A stretch of DNA of 16,721 bases from an uncultured Phascolarctobacterium sp. (GCA_900551745.1 URXA01000024.1:1-16721), one strand, 5' to 3'. Positions 7,353-15,016 are shown, counted from the first letter of the stretch. Program-made: numbers and translations. The notes: a model not told the origin generated them from the letters alone.

Positions 7353-8879
7353 TTAAGTACGGTTTTCCATCGCGCTCATCATTGTCAAAGCCGACTTTCT
7401 TCCCGCAACTCGCGGTCCATATACTAAATACTGCACAGCAATCATTACTGCACGGTTCAGCTGATTCTGCCAGAACAAACCCATCGGCGTCAGCTTATAA
7501 ATATCATTAACGGCTTCCATTAAACCGTTGCGGCACCAACGCTCAAATAAAGGATACAATAACTCAGAAAATGGTATTTCTGATAACATTGATAATTTCT
7601 GCGGTTCAAAAACACCACTGTCGAACTGACCCTTAATCGAAGCGAAAACAGGTGCAAATTCATCTCTTTCAAATAACATTGCAAAAGGTTTTACCCCTTT
7701 ATCTACCATATTTCCATATTTTACCAGATCGAACGGCTGCATATAAGTATAATTCCCTAACGATCCGCCGCACCCGGCTCCGAACGCCAGAACCTGTGCT
7801 CCATCTTTCACCATAGTATTATAGCGGCTTACTTCCCTATCATCATTTGCCCAATGACAACAACTGAGCCGGCGGCAGCCATTGCTGTCCAAAAATTCCG
7901 TTCCGCTGACAAACAACTCTGCCAACTCCCGCCCAGTAGGAAAATCACTCGGATCAGCTTTAAATTGATTGCCCAGCGGTGTCCCCGGAAAAATCTGCAG
8001 TTTATACAAATCAATACCACTGAGACCGCAGTCCAGATAAAACTTTAAATCTCGCTGCAGCAATTCTTTAGTCTGTCCCGGCAAACCATAAATCAAGTCA
8101 ATGATGACCTTGGTACCCGTCGCGGCAAAAAGCTTCAATTTGCGTACAACTTCTTCGCAGGTATCAGGGCGCCCAAGTTGTCGGCGCAGATCAGTAGCAA
8201 AGGTTTGCACACCAAAACTGAATCTGTTTGCACCATTTTCGATACAAGCAGTGAGCTTCTCTTCGTCCATATCATAAATACTGCTCTCAACCGTAATTTC
8301 ACAATCAGAGCTTAAAGGAAGCACTTGGCGTACTTTCTGCAAAATACTGCTAAGCTGTTCTTTATCCAAAGTACCAGGAGTACCGCCTCCAAGAAAAACT
8401 GCTTGAATCTCAGCATTTTTCAAATAATGCGCATTATCCAGCTGTTCCAGTTCTGCCAAAAGCTTTGTTACATATTCTGCTTCTGCCTGTATTGCAGACC
8501 GCTGTTTAAAAAAGCTGCAATAAGTACATTTTATTTTGCAAAAAGGAATATGAATATAAGCTGCTATAGGCCTGCTGCTGGAACCTTCGCGCAGAAGCTT
8601 TTGGAAAGCCTTCTGCCCCAATGGCGGCGGCAAAGGTTTGATCCCTTTATCCTCAAATAAAGCATCAACTTCTTCCATAGCCTCATATGCGCTTACGGCA
8701 TTCTCTTTACCTATAATTTTTTCTAAATTCGGCAGCTGCCAAAAATGCTCCAACCTCTTTTTGTAAAAAGCCAGCAAGTCGCCTCGCGGTTTTTCTGTCA
8801 GAAATCTATCCCAGGAACCAGTTATTTTGTCTTTGAGCATCATTTTACCAATCATAGCGATTTTGTCTATTTTTTTCAT
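7353..8879 (-). CDS. hutW: HutW/ChuW-type radical SAM protein, probable anaerobic heme degradation
   Basis: A 508-residue radical SAM protein related to coproporphyrinogen oxidase-like HemW. The cluster motif CKIKCTYC provides Cys114, Cys118 and Cys121; FLGGGTPG follows as the SAM-contacting stretch, with ITVESSIYDMDEEKL, RFSFGVQTF and DLIYGLPGQT beyond. The later segments GIDLYKLQIFPGTPL, CHWANDDREVSRYN and LAFGAGCGGSLGNYTYM match the HutW/ChuW branch rather than true HemW. ChuW opens the heme ring without oxygen by a methyl-radical reaction, releasing iron. About 105 residues precede the radical SAM core, more than I would expect. The start at 8879 has only a weak ribosome site, so translation may depend on the flavodoxin gene 41 bases upstream in the same unit. 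The alternative is another HemW-like paralogue. Confidence 0.8.
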   Translation of the reverse strand: MKKIDKIAMIGKMMLKDKITGSWDRFLTEKPRGDLLAFYKKRLEHFWQLPNLEKIIGKENAVSAYEAMEEVDALFEDKGIKPLPPPLGQKAFQKLLREGSSSRPIAAYIHIPFCKIKCTYCSFFKQRSAIQAEAEYVTKLLAELEQLDNAHYLKNAEIQAVFLGGGTPGTLDKEQLSSILQKVRQVLPLSSDCEITVESSIYDMDEEKLTACIENGANRFSFGVQTFATDLRRQLGRPDTCEEVVRKLKLFAATGTKVIIDLIYGLPGQTKELLQRDLKFYLDCGLSGIDLYKLQIFPGTPLGNQFKADPSDFPTGRELAELFVSGTEFLDSNGCRRLSCCHWANDDREVSRYNTMVKDGAQVLAFGAGCGGSLGNYTYMQPFDLVKYGNMVDKGVKPFAMLFERDEFAPVFASIKGQFDSGVFEPQKLSMLSEIPFSELLYPLFERWCRNGLMEAVNDIYKLTPMGLFWQNQLNRAVMIAVQYLVYGPRVAGRKSALTMMSAMENRT

Positions 8880-8920
8880 TCTTAAAATTACCCAGTGTTT
8901 TCTAAAAATCCTTATGCCTT

Positions 8921-9445
8921 TTATTTATAAAACTTATCATAAAAAGCAATAAATTTTTGAATATACGCACCTGCTGCTTCCAAATCAGCTTCATCAGGAT
9001 GAGTACTGGCATCCTTCCAACGTTTTTTACTTTCTTCTGTTGGCGCGTGCGGATGACCTTCAGGCATTTTCATCATTGCTTCAATAAGCTTGGGATCTAT
9101 GGCGCCGCGAATAGACAAAGTCCCTACCACTTTACAGCTGATACTTAAATATCTGCCGGCATTAGCCAAAGCACTTACACCATGATCAGAATATGCTTCC
9201 GCTCCTAAAGTTTGAAAAAGCACAACTTTTTTGTTATTCAAAGCCTGTAAAAATTCCTGCATATCCTTATCTGGTTCACCTTTATCGACCCAGTAACCAG
9301 CAAAAATAACCTTGTAATCATCCACTGCCGGCACCTGCTTCACTGCAGCAAGGTCACAGCGTTCTCCTGCAGCTTCATAAAATTTCTTTGCAACTTTCTC
9401 GGTATTGCCAGTTTTACTGGAATAAACTATCAAAAAATCTTTCAT
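8921..9445 (-). CDS. Flavodoxin-family protein, probable partner of the HutW-like enzyme
   Basis: A 174-residue flavodoxin-fold protein. The FMN phosphate loop is SSKTGNT (residues 9-15), followed by FAGYWVDKGEPDKDM and VVLFQTLGAEAYSDHG, which match the Flavodoxin_3-type branch that includes HmuF of Fusobacterium and BilS-like proteins. HmuF has been described as acting in heme trafficking and reduction of the anaerobilin product made by the radical SAM partner HmuW, so adjacency to the HutW-like gene gives the functional reading. The ATG at 9445 follows AAAGGGA (9455-9461) with 9 bases between. The product probably supplies electrons or reduces the opened tetrapyrrole in the cytoplasm; this is inferred from family and neighbour, not visible in the sequence. 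Confidence 0.75.
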   Translation of the reverse strand: MKDFLIVYSSKTGNTEKVAKKFYEAAGERCDLAAVKQVPAVDDYKVIFAGYWVDKGEPDKDMQEFLQALNNKKVVLFQTLGAEAYSDHGVSALANAGRYLSISCKVVGTLSIRGAIDPKLIEAMMKMPEGHPHAPTEESKKRWKDASTHPDEADLEAAGAYIQKFIAFYDKFYK

Positions 9446-9479
9446 TGCTTTTCATCCCTTTCATATTATCTCTGATGAT

Positions 9480-9597
9480 ATAATATTTTCTCTTAAAGTT
9501 AGCCTACGCTTACTTATATTATCATTATAAACCATAATTCAAATCTTGCCAAAATAATTTTTCAATTATTATTAATCTCTGCTTTCTACCCGCTCAA
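9480..9597 (-). promoter_or_regulatory. Promoter region of the flavodoxin-hutW unit with Fur- and DtxR-like sites
   Basis: Minus-strand TTGAGC (9592-9597), 17 bases, TAATAA (9569-9574) is one promoter candidate; TATTAT (9480-9485) is a second -10 without a clear -35. Between them lie ATAATGATAAT (9518-9528), matching the first two hexamers of a Fur box, and plus-strand GTTAGCCTA (9499-9507), matching the core of the DtxR/IdeR iron box. Neither site is a full match. Confidence 0.35.
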
Positions 9598-9659
9598 TAC
9601 AAAAATTTTCCTTTTGTCTGACAATACGATTTAGTTACGATCGATATATTATTAAATAA

Positions 9660-9703
9660 GTAAAACTGCCGCCCAATTTTTAGTTTTAGGACGACAGTTT
9701 TAC
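9660..9703 (-). terminator. Strand-specific terminator ending the B12-receptor unit
   Basis: In minus-strand RNA the arms 9689-9703 and 9660-9674 form a 15-bp stem with two G-U wobbles and a 14-base loop, just after the stop of the exported-protein gene. On the opposite strand the wobbles become A-C mismatches, so the hairpin is specific for minus-strand transcription. A U/A-rich tail follows. Confidence 0.75.
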
Positions 9704-9711
9704 CAATTGAA

Positions 9712-10257
9712 CTATTTAGTTTTAGCATTTTGTTTTAAAAATTTAAGTACTGCTTCAGCAAAACTCTGCTTAGAAATTTTCTTCCAGTTAGTATGCTCAG
9801 CATTTTTGGCCTCTACTAAACGCTCGTCCTGAGTATACAGTTCTGTTTTCATAATTCTATAAACACATTTTTGTAAATCAAATTCTAATAACATACCACA
9901 ATAAGTGATTTTTTCACCCGCCTGTAATTTCACTGCATATGCTGACTGCAGCTGTTCCAGCAGCTTCGCATCTTTAAAAATACTGCGTGTCAGTACACAA
10001 ATCAAATTGCTATCCTCTACACCTGCCGCATCTACGGTCGGTTTTACGCTTCTGTGATCCAGCAGATAATCCCCTGTTTCACTGCGCATTACCAACAGCC
10101 AGCGTTCGTCTTCCATTTCTGCCTTGGTCTTTTTAGGCTGCACAGATATCTCGAAACTCATCGGATCCTGCACTTCAGCGTCACTCGGCTGAAGTTCTGC
10201 AAAAACCGGCAGGCAAAAAAACAAGCAGATCAATATCTGAGCAAAGATTTTTTTCAT
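9712..10257 (-). CDS. Small exported protein, surface-adhesin-E-like (weak)
   Basis: A 181-residue protein with a clear signal peptide: MKK, a hydrophobic stretch, then a likely cut after PVFA near residue 20. The mature part has RWLLVMRSETGDYLLDHRSV, two cysteines around YCGMLLEFDLQKCVYRI, and a late NWKKISKQSFAEAV. This arrangement (Trp start, D-hRS strand, W..I..S-F near the end) recalls the small exported proteins grouped as surface-adhesin E, but the resemblance is from memory and weak. A GGAGGG ribosome site lies 5 bases ahead of the ATG. It lies 127 bases downstream of the TonB receptor without a convincing terminator or promoter between, so it is probably co-transcribed and under the same B12 control; its job there is unknown. 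Confidence 0.75.
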   Translation of the reverse strand: MKKIFAQILICLFFCLPVFAELQPSDAEVQDPMSFEISVQPKKTKAEMEDERWLLVMRSETGDYLLDHRSVKPTVDAAGVEDSNLICVLTRSIFKDAKLLEQLQSAYAVKLQAGEKITYCGMLLEFDLQKCVYRIMKTELYTQDERLVEAKNAEHTNWKKISKQSFAEAVLKFLKQNAKTK

Positions 10258-10384
10258 ATTTTCCCTCCTCAGAATACTTCTTCGCCAAGTACTATCAAGT
10301 TTATGTTACTCTCAATCGGCGCTTAATATAAAAATACTGCTTTGCTTCATTCACTAAAATATATCCCGGAAGATTTATCTCAGT

Positions 10385-12967
10385 TTAGAAATTATACTGC
10401 ACTGTTGCATAATACGTACGTCCCTGCAATGGATACTCAATATTACGTCCAGCAGCCTCGCCATTTATAGTTTGTTGGAGCTTAGGTCCTTTGTTAAATA
10501 GGTCATTTACGCCGACTATAAATTCCAGCCCTTTGCTGAATTTATGTTTAACGCCTAAACCAACAGTCGTTAATGCTTGCTGACCTACAGTGAAATCCTC
10601 GGAACCATAGTATGTGTACATCTCACCGGTATATTTTGCTTCACCGAAAAACATAGTTCTGTTGTCCGGTCTATATGCCAAACGCAGCGCCCCCTCTTTC
10701 CGAGGCTGATAAGTCTGTTTGATATCATAGAAAATATTTGCACCAGTTGCTGAGTCATCTTTCCTCTGCGCAGTAGTATCAAGATAAGTAGCAGCAAGAT
10801 CCATATCCCATTTATCCCAGTTCATGTTGACCTGTAATTCTACACCTCGGGCCGTTCCATGAGCACTGTTACTGTAAGACCAAAAATCATAGCCATAGCG
10901 CCACAACTGCAACAAATTATCTGAGTTACGTCCAAAATAAGTCAACTGGACTTTGGAATCAGCCCCCAGCATTTTTGCATCCCAGATGGCACTGATATCC
11001 CACTGCTTACCTTCCTCGGGCAACGGAAAGAGCGAAATCAGATTGCCATTAGTATCTTTACGCGGAGCTGGCAAAATGCCGCCGCCGTCTCCGGCAATTT
11101 CATATAGGTTAAGTAATCGGTAATACGTACCGCCGGTTGCTCGCAGCGTAAAATTGTCGCTGAATTGTTTCTTCAACGCCAGCTGCCATGTAACCTTGCT
11201 GTCCTTCTGCGTCACATCATTGTTGTACCAGATATGCGGATCTCCCCCAGGCGGCATTTTACTGAAAATCTTTCCTGAATTATAAAACACACTGGGAGTA
11301 AACCAGAAAGTTCCCTCTTTATCCAATGTAATAGTATCCTGAATTTGCAGATTTAATAAATCCTGTTTATAGTTCGTACGATATCTGACAGGATCAGGAT
11401 TTTTGCCATCTGTGACCTTAGAGCCTTTAATATTCATTTCTTCCTTAGAAAAATTCGCCATAAATTCAATCAAGTGATTTGCTCCGGCTTTATAGGTACC
11501 GTCAATTTTTCCACCGTAACGATCAGATTCATAATTACTCCATTCACGGAACGGTGTATTCCAGTAAGCACCTTTGCCTCCTTCCTGAAACGAAAGGTTT
11601 CTATAACTGTTTTTCTTATTTAAATAATTCAGAGACACACCCCACTCCAAATTACCTGTCTGATTACGCCAGCCAGCTAAGATATCTTTACTTATCAAAC
11701 GCTGTTTACGTTCACTTGTATACTCTGCCACCACATCAGTGTCAACATCAGCTCCCAGATTAAATCCAGCCTCAGCAGCGCCGCCTGCAAACGCAAGCGT
11801 ATTAGGCATGTGGCGATCTATATCTTTATAAGTACCTTTGATCATCCAGTGCTCGTCCTGCCATTTGGCAATTACGTCAGTATTACGATAATCATTATAA
11901 CGACGCCAACGCGGAGCGCCATTTTCATAACGCTCTAATTTTTCTATCCACTTTCTGAAGTCCTCCGGGATAGTCATATTACTTTTATATTTATCATAAA
12001 AAATACTGGCAAAATGTGCGTAGTCATTTTTCAGCATATCAAGAAGCTCCTGATTGGCTTTCGCAGGATCTCCATGATAATATTCATTTACTAAAGATTC
12101 AAACCCTTCCATAGGAGTGGCTCCCGTCATACTCCATTGATCCATCTCCATGAAAAGCATATCACCCATACTCCAGCTACCTGGCGCAGCATCCAAAATA
12201 TCCCCGGCATATTGATCGTATTGTTTTTTCGCATCTTGATACCCTTTACCGGCGGCATAATAGTTGTTATATTTAAAATCGCCGTCACTGCGTTCATGAT
12301 TCACACCCAGCATCAAACTGCCGCTGCCCAGAGGATTATCGATCTGCAGATTGGCTTTATAACCGCCATACGAACTTTTACCCAGTGAAGTATGTATTTT
12401 AGCTTTATCAGGACGCTTAGTAACAACATTGATTACGCCGCCCATATACGTTCCTCCAAAACGTGCCGGGATGTAACCACGGTAAACCTCGATACGTTCC
12501 ACATTATCAACAGGAATAGTTGAAATATCTGCCGCAGAATCGCCGCCAAGATTATATAATACACCGTCAACAAATATACCTACCTGTGCTGCCGTGCTGC
12601 CGCGTACGCTGACAGTAGTATAGTGCCCTTTGCCATTGACCTCTCTAACATGTACGCCAGGAACTTCTTTTAACAGTTCTGCCAGCGATTTTTGTTCACC
12701 GTTCCGTTCATCTGGACGGATCACTGTCACTGTCCCCGGCGATAATTTTGCTTCCCAATCGGGACGTTTGGCTTCTACTGTTACCCCCTCTAAATCAAAA
12801 TCCATTTCCGCAGTGCCGCTTTTAACTTCAGACTGTATACTTGCGGCTGCAGCAGCCTTATCTGACGTTTCCTCAGCCCAGGCTCCCGCGCAACTGTATA
12901 GCGTACAGCCTAAAGATAAAGCAATGAAACCTGCTACTTTCCCCTTTTGCCACTTTTTCTTCTGCAC
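10385..12967 (-). CDS. TonB-dependent outer-membrane receptor under B12 riboswitch control
   Basis: An 860-residue outer-membrane receptor. A signal peptide ends near AWA-EE (residue 31); a TonB-box-like segment GVTVEA (61-66) precedes the plug, which carries SLAELLKEVPGVHV, VSVRGS, VFIDG-type and RIEVYRGYIPARFGG-GGVINVVTK motifs. The barrel ends in YYATVQYNF with the C-terminal aromatic typical of outer-membrane proteins. The start is GTG, fixed by an in-frame TAG immediately before it; AAGGGA lies about 10 bases upstream. Residues about 237-352 are an insertion in an early barrel loop, making the protein far larger than E. coli BtuB. The cobalamin riboswitch upstream points to cobalamin or another corrinoid as substrate; heme is an alternative given the nearby heme genes. 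The barrel sequence alone does not settle this. Confidence 0.93.
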   Translation of the reverse strand: MQKKKWQKGKVAGFIALSLGCTLYSCAGAWAEETSDKAAAAASIQSEVKSGTAEMDFDLEGVTVEAKRPDWEAKLSPGTVTVIRPDERNGEQKSLAELLKEVPGVHVREVNGKGHYTTVSVRGSTAAQVGIFVDGVLYNLGGDSAADISTIPVDNVERIEVYRGYIPARFGGTYMGGVINVVTKRPDKAKIHTSLGKSSYGGYKANLQIDNPLGSGSLMLGVNHERSDGDFKYNNYYAAGKGYQDAKKQYDQYAGDILDAAPGSWSMGDMLFMEMDQWSMTGATPMEGFESLVNEYYHGDPAKANQELLDMLKNDYAHFASIFYDKYKSNMTIPEDFRKWIEKLERYENGAPRWRRYNDYRNTDVIAKWQDEHWMIKGTYKDIDRHMPNTLAFAGGAAEAGFNLGADVDTDVVAEYTSERKQRLISKDILAGWRNQTGNLEWGVSLNYLNKKNSYRNLSFQEGGKGAYWNTPFREWSNYESDRYGGKIDGTYKAGANHLIEFMANFSKEEMNIKGSKVTDGKNPDPVRYRTNYKQDLLNLQIQDTITLDKEGTFWFTPSVFYNSGKIFSKMPPGGDPHIWYNNDVTQKDSKVTWQLALKKQFSDNFTLRATGGTYYRLLNLYEIAGDGGGILPAPRKDTNGNLISLFPLPEEGKQWDISAIWDAKMLGADSKVQLTYFGRNSDNLLQLWRYGYDFWSYSNSAHGTARGVELQVNMNWDKWDMDLAATYLDTTAQRKDDSATGANIFYDIKQTYQPRKEGALRLAYRPDNRTMFFGEAKYTGEMYTYYGSEDFTVGQQALTTVGLGVKHKFSKGLEFIVGVNDLFNKGPKLQQTINGEAAGRNIEYPLQGRTYYATVQYNF

Positions 12968-13040
12968 CTACACCCATTCCCTTCATACTCATATATTTAT
13001 TTTGCTTTTTTACAGCTTTACCCCCTGCTTAAAAAGCAAT

Positions 13041-13083
13041 AAAAAACGTAAGCTGCTCTGACATTTGCAGAATGCAGCTTACG
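13041..13083 (-). terminator. Riboswitch-controlled terminator ahead of the TonB receptor
   Basis: In minus-strand RNA GCAGCTTACG (13047-13056) pairs perfectly with 13074-13083 (10 bp) around a 17-base loop, followed by six U (13041-13046) and, a few bases on, five more. It lies between the cobalamin aptamer and the receptor start codon, the position expected for premature termination when ligand is bound. Confidence 0.85.
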
Positions 13084-13246
13084 CTATCTTGCTCAATTCG
13101 CCGCAAACCTGCTTATGTCAGATATAACAGAACCTTAGAAATGTCAAGATTTTTAATAATGACATTCCTTTTTCTCCTCACACCTACAAAAAATTATAAG
13201 TATGCTGAACATTCTGCAAATCCAACCTGTGCATCGCAGGTTTACG
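13063..13246 (-). promoter_or_regulatory. Expression platform of the cobalamin riboswitch
   Basis: Several mutually exclusive pairings are visible in minus-strand RNA. The terminator-loop segment 13057-13064 pairs with 13115-13122 (8 bp), extended after an AA/AA internal loop by 13067-13070 with 13109-13112 (4 bp). Segment 13063-13074 pairs with 13210-13221 (12 bp). Segment 13102-13112 pairs with 13236-13246 (11 bp with one G-U). Local hairpins also form at 13224-13242 and 13140-13166. The first pairing would enclose the left terminator arm in its loop and so act as an antiterminator. Confidence 0.5.
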
Positions 13247-13251
13247 AAAAT

Positions 13252-13411
13252 GAAATCAGTCAGCGCTCTGACTTAAGGTCGTCGCTATACCGTCCCCTTG
13301 CGAGAGGACTGCGGCGGTATAGCTCTCTTTCACAGCTGCGAGACAGTGCCGGATTTACACCGGTCTTCCCTATAAAGCAGCGCGGTAAAACCGCACTAAA
13401 CACCTGATTTC
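13252..13411 (-). promoter_or_regulatory. Cobalamin riboswitch aptamer
   Basis: Minus-strand RNA contains the B12 aptamer core: GGGAAGACCGGTGTAAATCC, then GGCACTG (13344-13350, the conserved B12 box) and CTCGCAGCTGTGA. The closing P1 helix is GAAATCAG (13404-13411) with CTGATTTC (13252-13259), a perfect 8 bp, and a long GC-rich peripheral hairpin lies between. The 3' part, AGTCAGAGCGCTGACT, corresponds to the conserved end of the motif. Such elements bind adenosyl- or other cobalamins and shut off transport or synthesis genes. It stands about 285 bases ahead of the TonB receptor start, with a terminator between. Confidence 0.93.
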
Positions 13412-13506
13412 CCAATTTATGAAATTTTCAAAAATATTTAAAATAAGTATAATTTTCTTTTACCAAATTTAAGACAAATGATATATTTTACTATTTTACT
13501 GCATTT

Positions 13507-13534
13507 ATTTTAGCATCAAGTCCCCCCCTGTCAA
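13507..13534 (-). promoter_or_regulatory. Promoter of the riboswitch-receptor transcript
   Basis: Minus-strand TTGACA (13529-13534), a perfect -35, is followed after 16 bases by TAAAAT (13507-13512). Transcription would begin near 13500, about 90 bases upstream of the aptamer. A second -10-like TATACT at 13446-13451 has no good -35. Confidence 0.7.
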
Positions 13535-13567
13535 GCGCTCGTCCGCATCGAGCGGACGACGCCTGAC
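13530..13567. repeat. GC-rich imperfect palindrome overlapping the riboswitch promoter
   Basis: TCGTCCGC (13539-13546) and GCGGACGA (13552-13559) form a perfect 8-bp stem with a 5-base loop, extended by GCG/CGC and GTCA/TGAC across one bulge and one mismatch to 15 paired positions. It sits in otherwise very AT-rich DNA, and its left arm overlaps the -35 element at 13529-13534. Neither side has a U-tail. The stretch 13568-13719 shows nothing I can name. Confidence 0.55.
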
Positions 13568-13719
13568 GCTGCGCTTATTCAAAAGGTTTATTATTTTCGT
13601 CTAATTTTATATACTTCGTTTACAACAACTATTGTTCTTTAAATCCAGCTCTGCTTATTCAACCTCTCTAATATTTCCTTAAATTTACAATTATTTAACT
13701 TTTTATATTCCTACTAACC

Positions 13720-13747
13720 TTGTAGAATTTAGTTAAAATGTTATAAT
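13720..13747 (+). promoter_or_regulatory. Promoter of the alcohol dehydrogenase gene
   Basis: TTGTAG (13720-13725) and a perfect TATAAT (13742-13747) are 16 bases apart, and TG at 13739-13740 makes an extended -10. An AGGAGGTG ribosome site (13772-13779) lies 7 bases before the start codon. Confidence 0.75.
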
Positions 13748-13786
13748 GAAAGTATCAAGGCAAATTATTTTAGGAGGTGTCAAGCT

Positions 13787-14956
13787 ATGGCACGATTTAC
13801 TTTACCACGTGACATTTATTATGGCGCGGGTGCAATCGACGAATTAAAAAATCTGAAAGGCTACAAAAAGGCAATGATCCTCACCGGCGGCAGTTCTATG
13901 AAACGAGGCGGTTTTTTGCAGAAGGTTGAAGATATCCTGCATGAAATCGGTGTGGAAACCCAGCTTTTTGAAGGCATCGAACCAGATCCGTCTATCGAGA
14001 CCGTCTTTAAAGGTGCCGCAGCCATGCGCAAATTCCTACCTGACGTTATCGTCGCTATCGGCGGCGGTTCACCTATAGATGCGGCGAAAGCCATGTGGGT
14101 CTTTTACGAGCACCCAGAAGCAACCTTTGAAGAAATCAAGAAACCCTTCAATATCCCCAAACTCAGGAATAAGGCTATTTTCGTAGCAATTCCTTCTACC
14201 AGCGGTACGGCAACAGAAGTAACTGCATTCTCGGTCATTACTGATTATTCTACTAATATAAAATATCCGCTGGCAGATTTTGAAATCACGCCGGACATTG
14301 CTATTTTGGATACCGATATCCCTCTGACCATGCCGAAAACTTTGACCGCCCATACAGGCATGGATGCTTTGACCCATGCAATCGAAGCTTATGTGGCGTC
14401 TGCACGCAGCGATTTCTCTGATCCGCTGGCACTTAAAGCCATTAGTGATATTTATGACAGTCTGATTGACAGCTATCATGGCGATAAAGATGCCCGCGGC
14501 AAAATGCATATTGCTCAATGCCTGGCCGGTATGGCTTTTTCGAATGCACTTTTAGGTATAGCCCACAGCCTGGCCCATAAAACCGGTGCGATGTTCGATA
14601 TCCCGCACGGCTGCTGTAATGCGATCCTGCTGCCGTCTGTTATTCAGTACAACGCCAAAGTTTGTGCTGACAGATATGCAACTGTCGCGCGTATACTGGG
14701 ACTTCCCGGTAATACAGATAAACAGCTGACTGATGCACTTATTGATTCAATCAAAGAATTGAACAAAAAACTTGGCATCGCTCAAACCTACAAAGAAAAC
14801 GGCGTCAGTGAAGAATTGTTCAAACAGCATATAGATGAAATCGCCGCCAATGCAGTGTTAGATCCCTGCACTGGTTCTAATCCGAGAAAAATTGATGCTG
14901 AAGGTTTGAAGAAGGTTCTGACTTGTGCCTATTATGGTGAACCCGTGACATTCTAA
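13787..14956 (+). CDS. Iron-containing (type III) alcohol dehydrogenase
   Basis: A 389-residue NAD(P)H-dependent alcohol dehydrogenase, interconverting aldehydes and alcohols in fermentation. It opens with the family signature RFTLPRDIYYGAGA; GGGSPIDAAKAMW (92-104) binds the cofactor pyrophosphate, PSTSGTATEVTAFSVITD follows, and the metal ligands are probably Asp193 and His197 in GMDALTHAIEAY, then His260 and His274 in the IAHSLAHKTGAMFDIPHG stretch. Length and motifs are complete. The sequence resembles butanol dehydrogenase-like members and the C-terminal domain of AdhE; the physiological substrate cannot be assigned. It has its own promoter and terminator, so it is a single-gene unit, unlinked to the B12 unit with which it shares a divergent intergenic region. 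Confidence 0.93.
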   Translation: MARFTLPRDIYYGAGAIDELKNLKGYKKAMILTGGSSMKRGGFLQKVEDILHEIGVETQLFEGIEPDPSIETVFKGAAAMRKFLPDVIVAIGGGSPIDAAKAMWVFYEHPEATFEEIKKPFNIPKLRNKAIFVAIPSTSGTATEVTAFSVITDYSTNIKYPLADFEITPDIAILDTDIPLTMPKTLTAHTGMDALTHAIEAYVASARSDFSDPLALKAISDIYDSLIDSYHGDKDARGKMHIAQCLAGMAFSNALLGIAHSLAHKTGAMFDIPHGCCNAILLPSVIQYNAKVCADRYATVARILGLPGNTDKQLTDALIDSIKELNKKLGIAQTYKENGVSEELFKQHIDEIAANAVLDPCTGSNPRKIDAEGLKKVLTCAYYGEPVTF

Positions 14957-14968
14957 ATTAAATAGTAA

Positions 14969-14997
14969 ATGCCCTGCTCAAGCAGGGCATTTTTTTC
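14969..14997 (+). terminator. Terminator of the alcohol dehydrogenase gene
   Basis: ATGCCCTGC (14969-14977) pairs with GCAGGGCAT (14982-14990) around TCAA, followed by a run of T. It starts 12 bases after the stop codon and is a textbook intrinsic terminator. Confidence 0.92.
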
Positions 14998-15016
14998 TGT
15001 CAAGAATAACCTTATG

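Noticed and set aside
10258..10384. Possible separate promoter (TTGATA, 16 bases, TATTCT) for the small exported protein
   Set aside because: It would place the transcription start inside the ribosome site, leaving almost no leader; read-through from the receptor gene is simpler.
12630..13061. Plus-strand open frame of 143 codons
   Set aside because: It is antisense to the TonB receptor plug and signal-peptide region, with no ribosome site.
13072..13407. Plus-strand open frame of 111 codons
   Set aside because: It is antisense to the cobalamin riboswitch and its terminator, has no ribosome site, and its protein resembles nothing.
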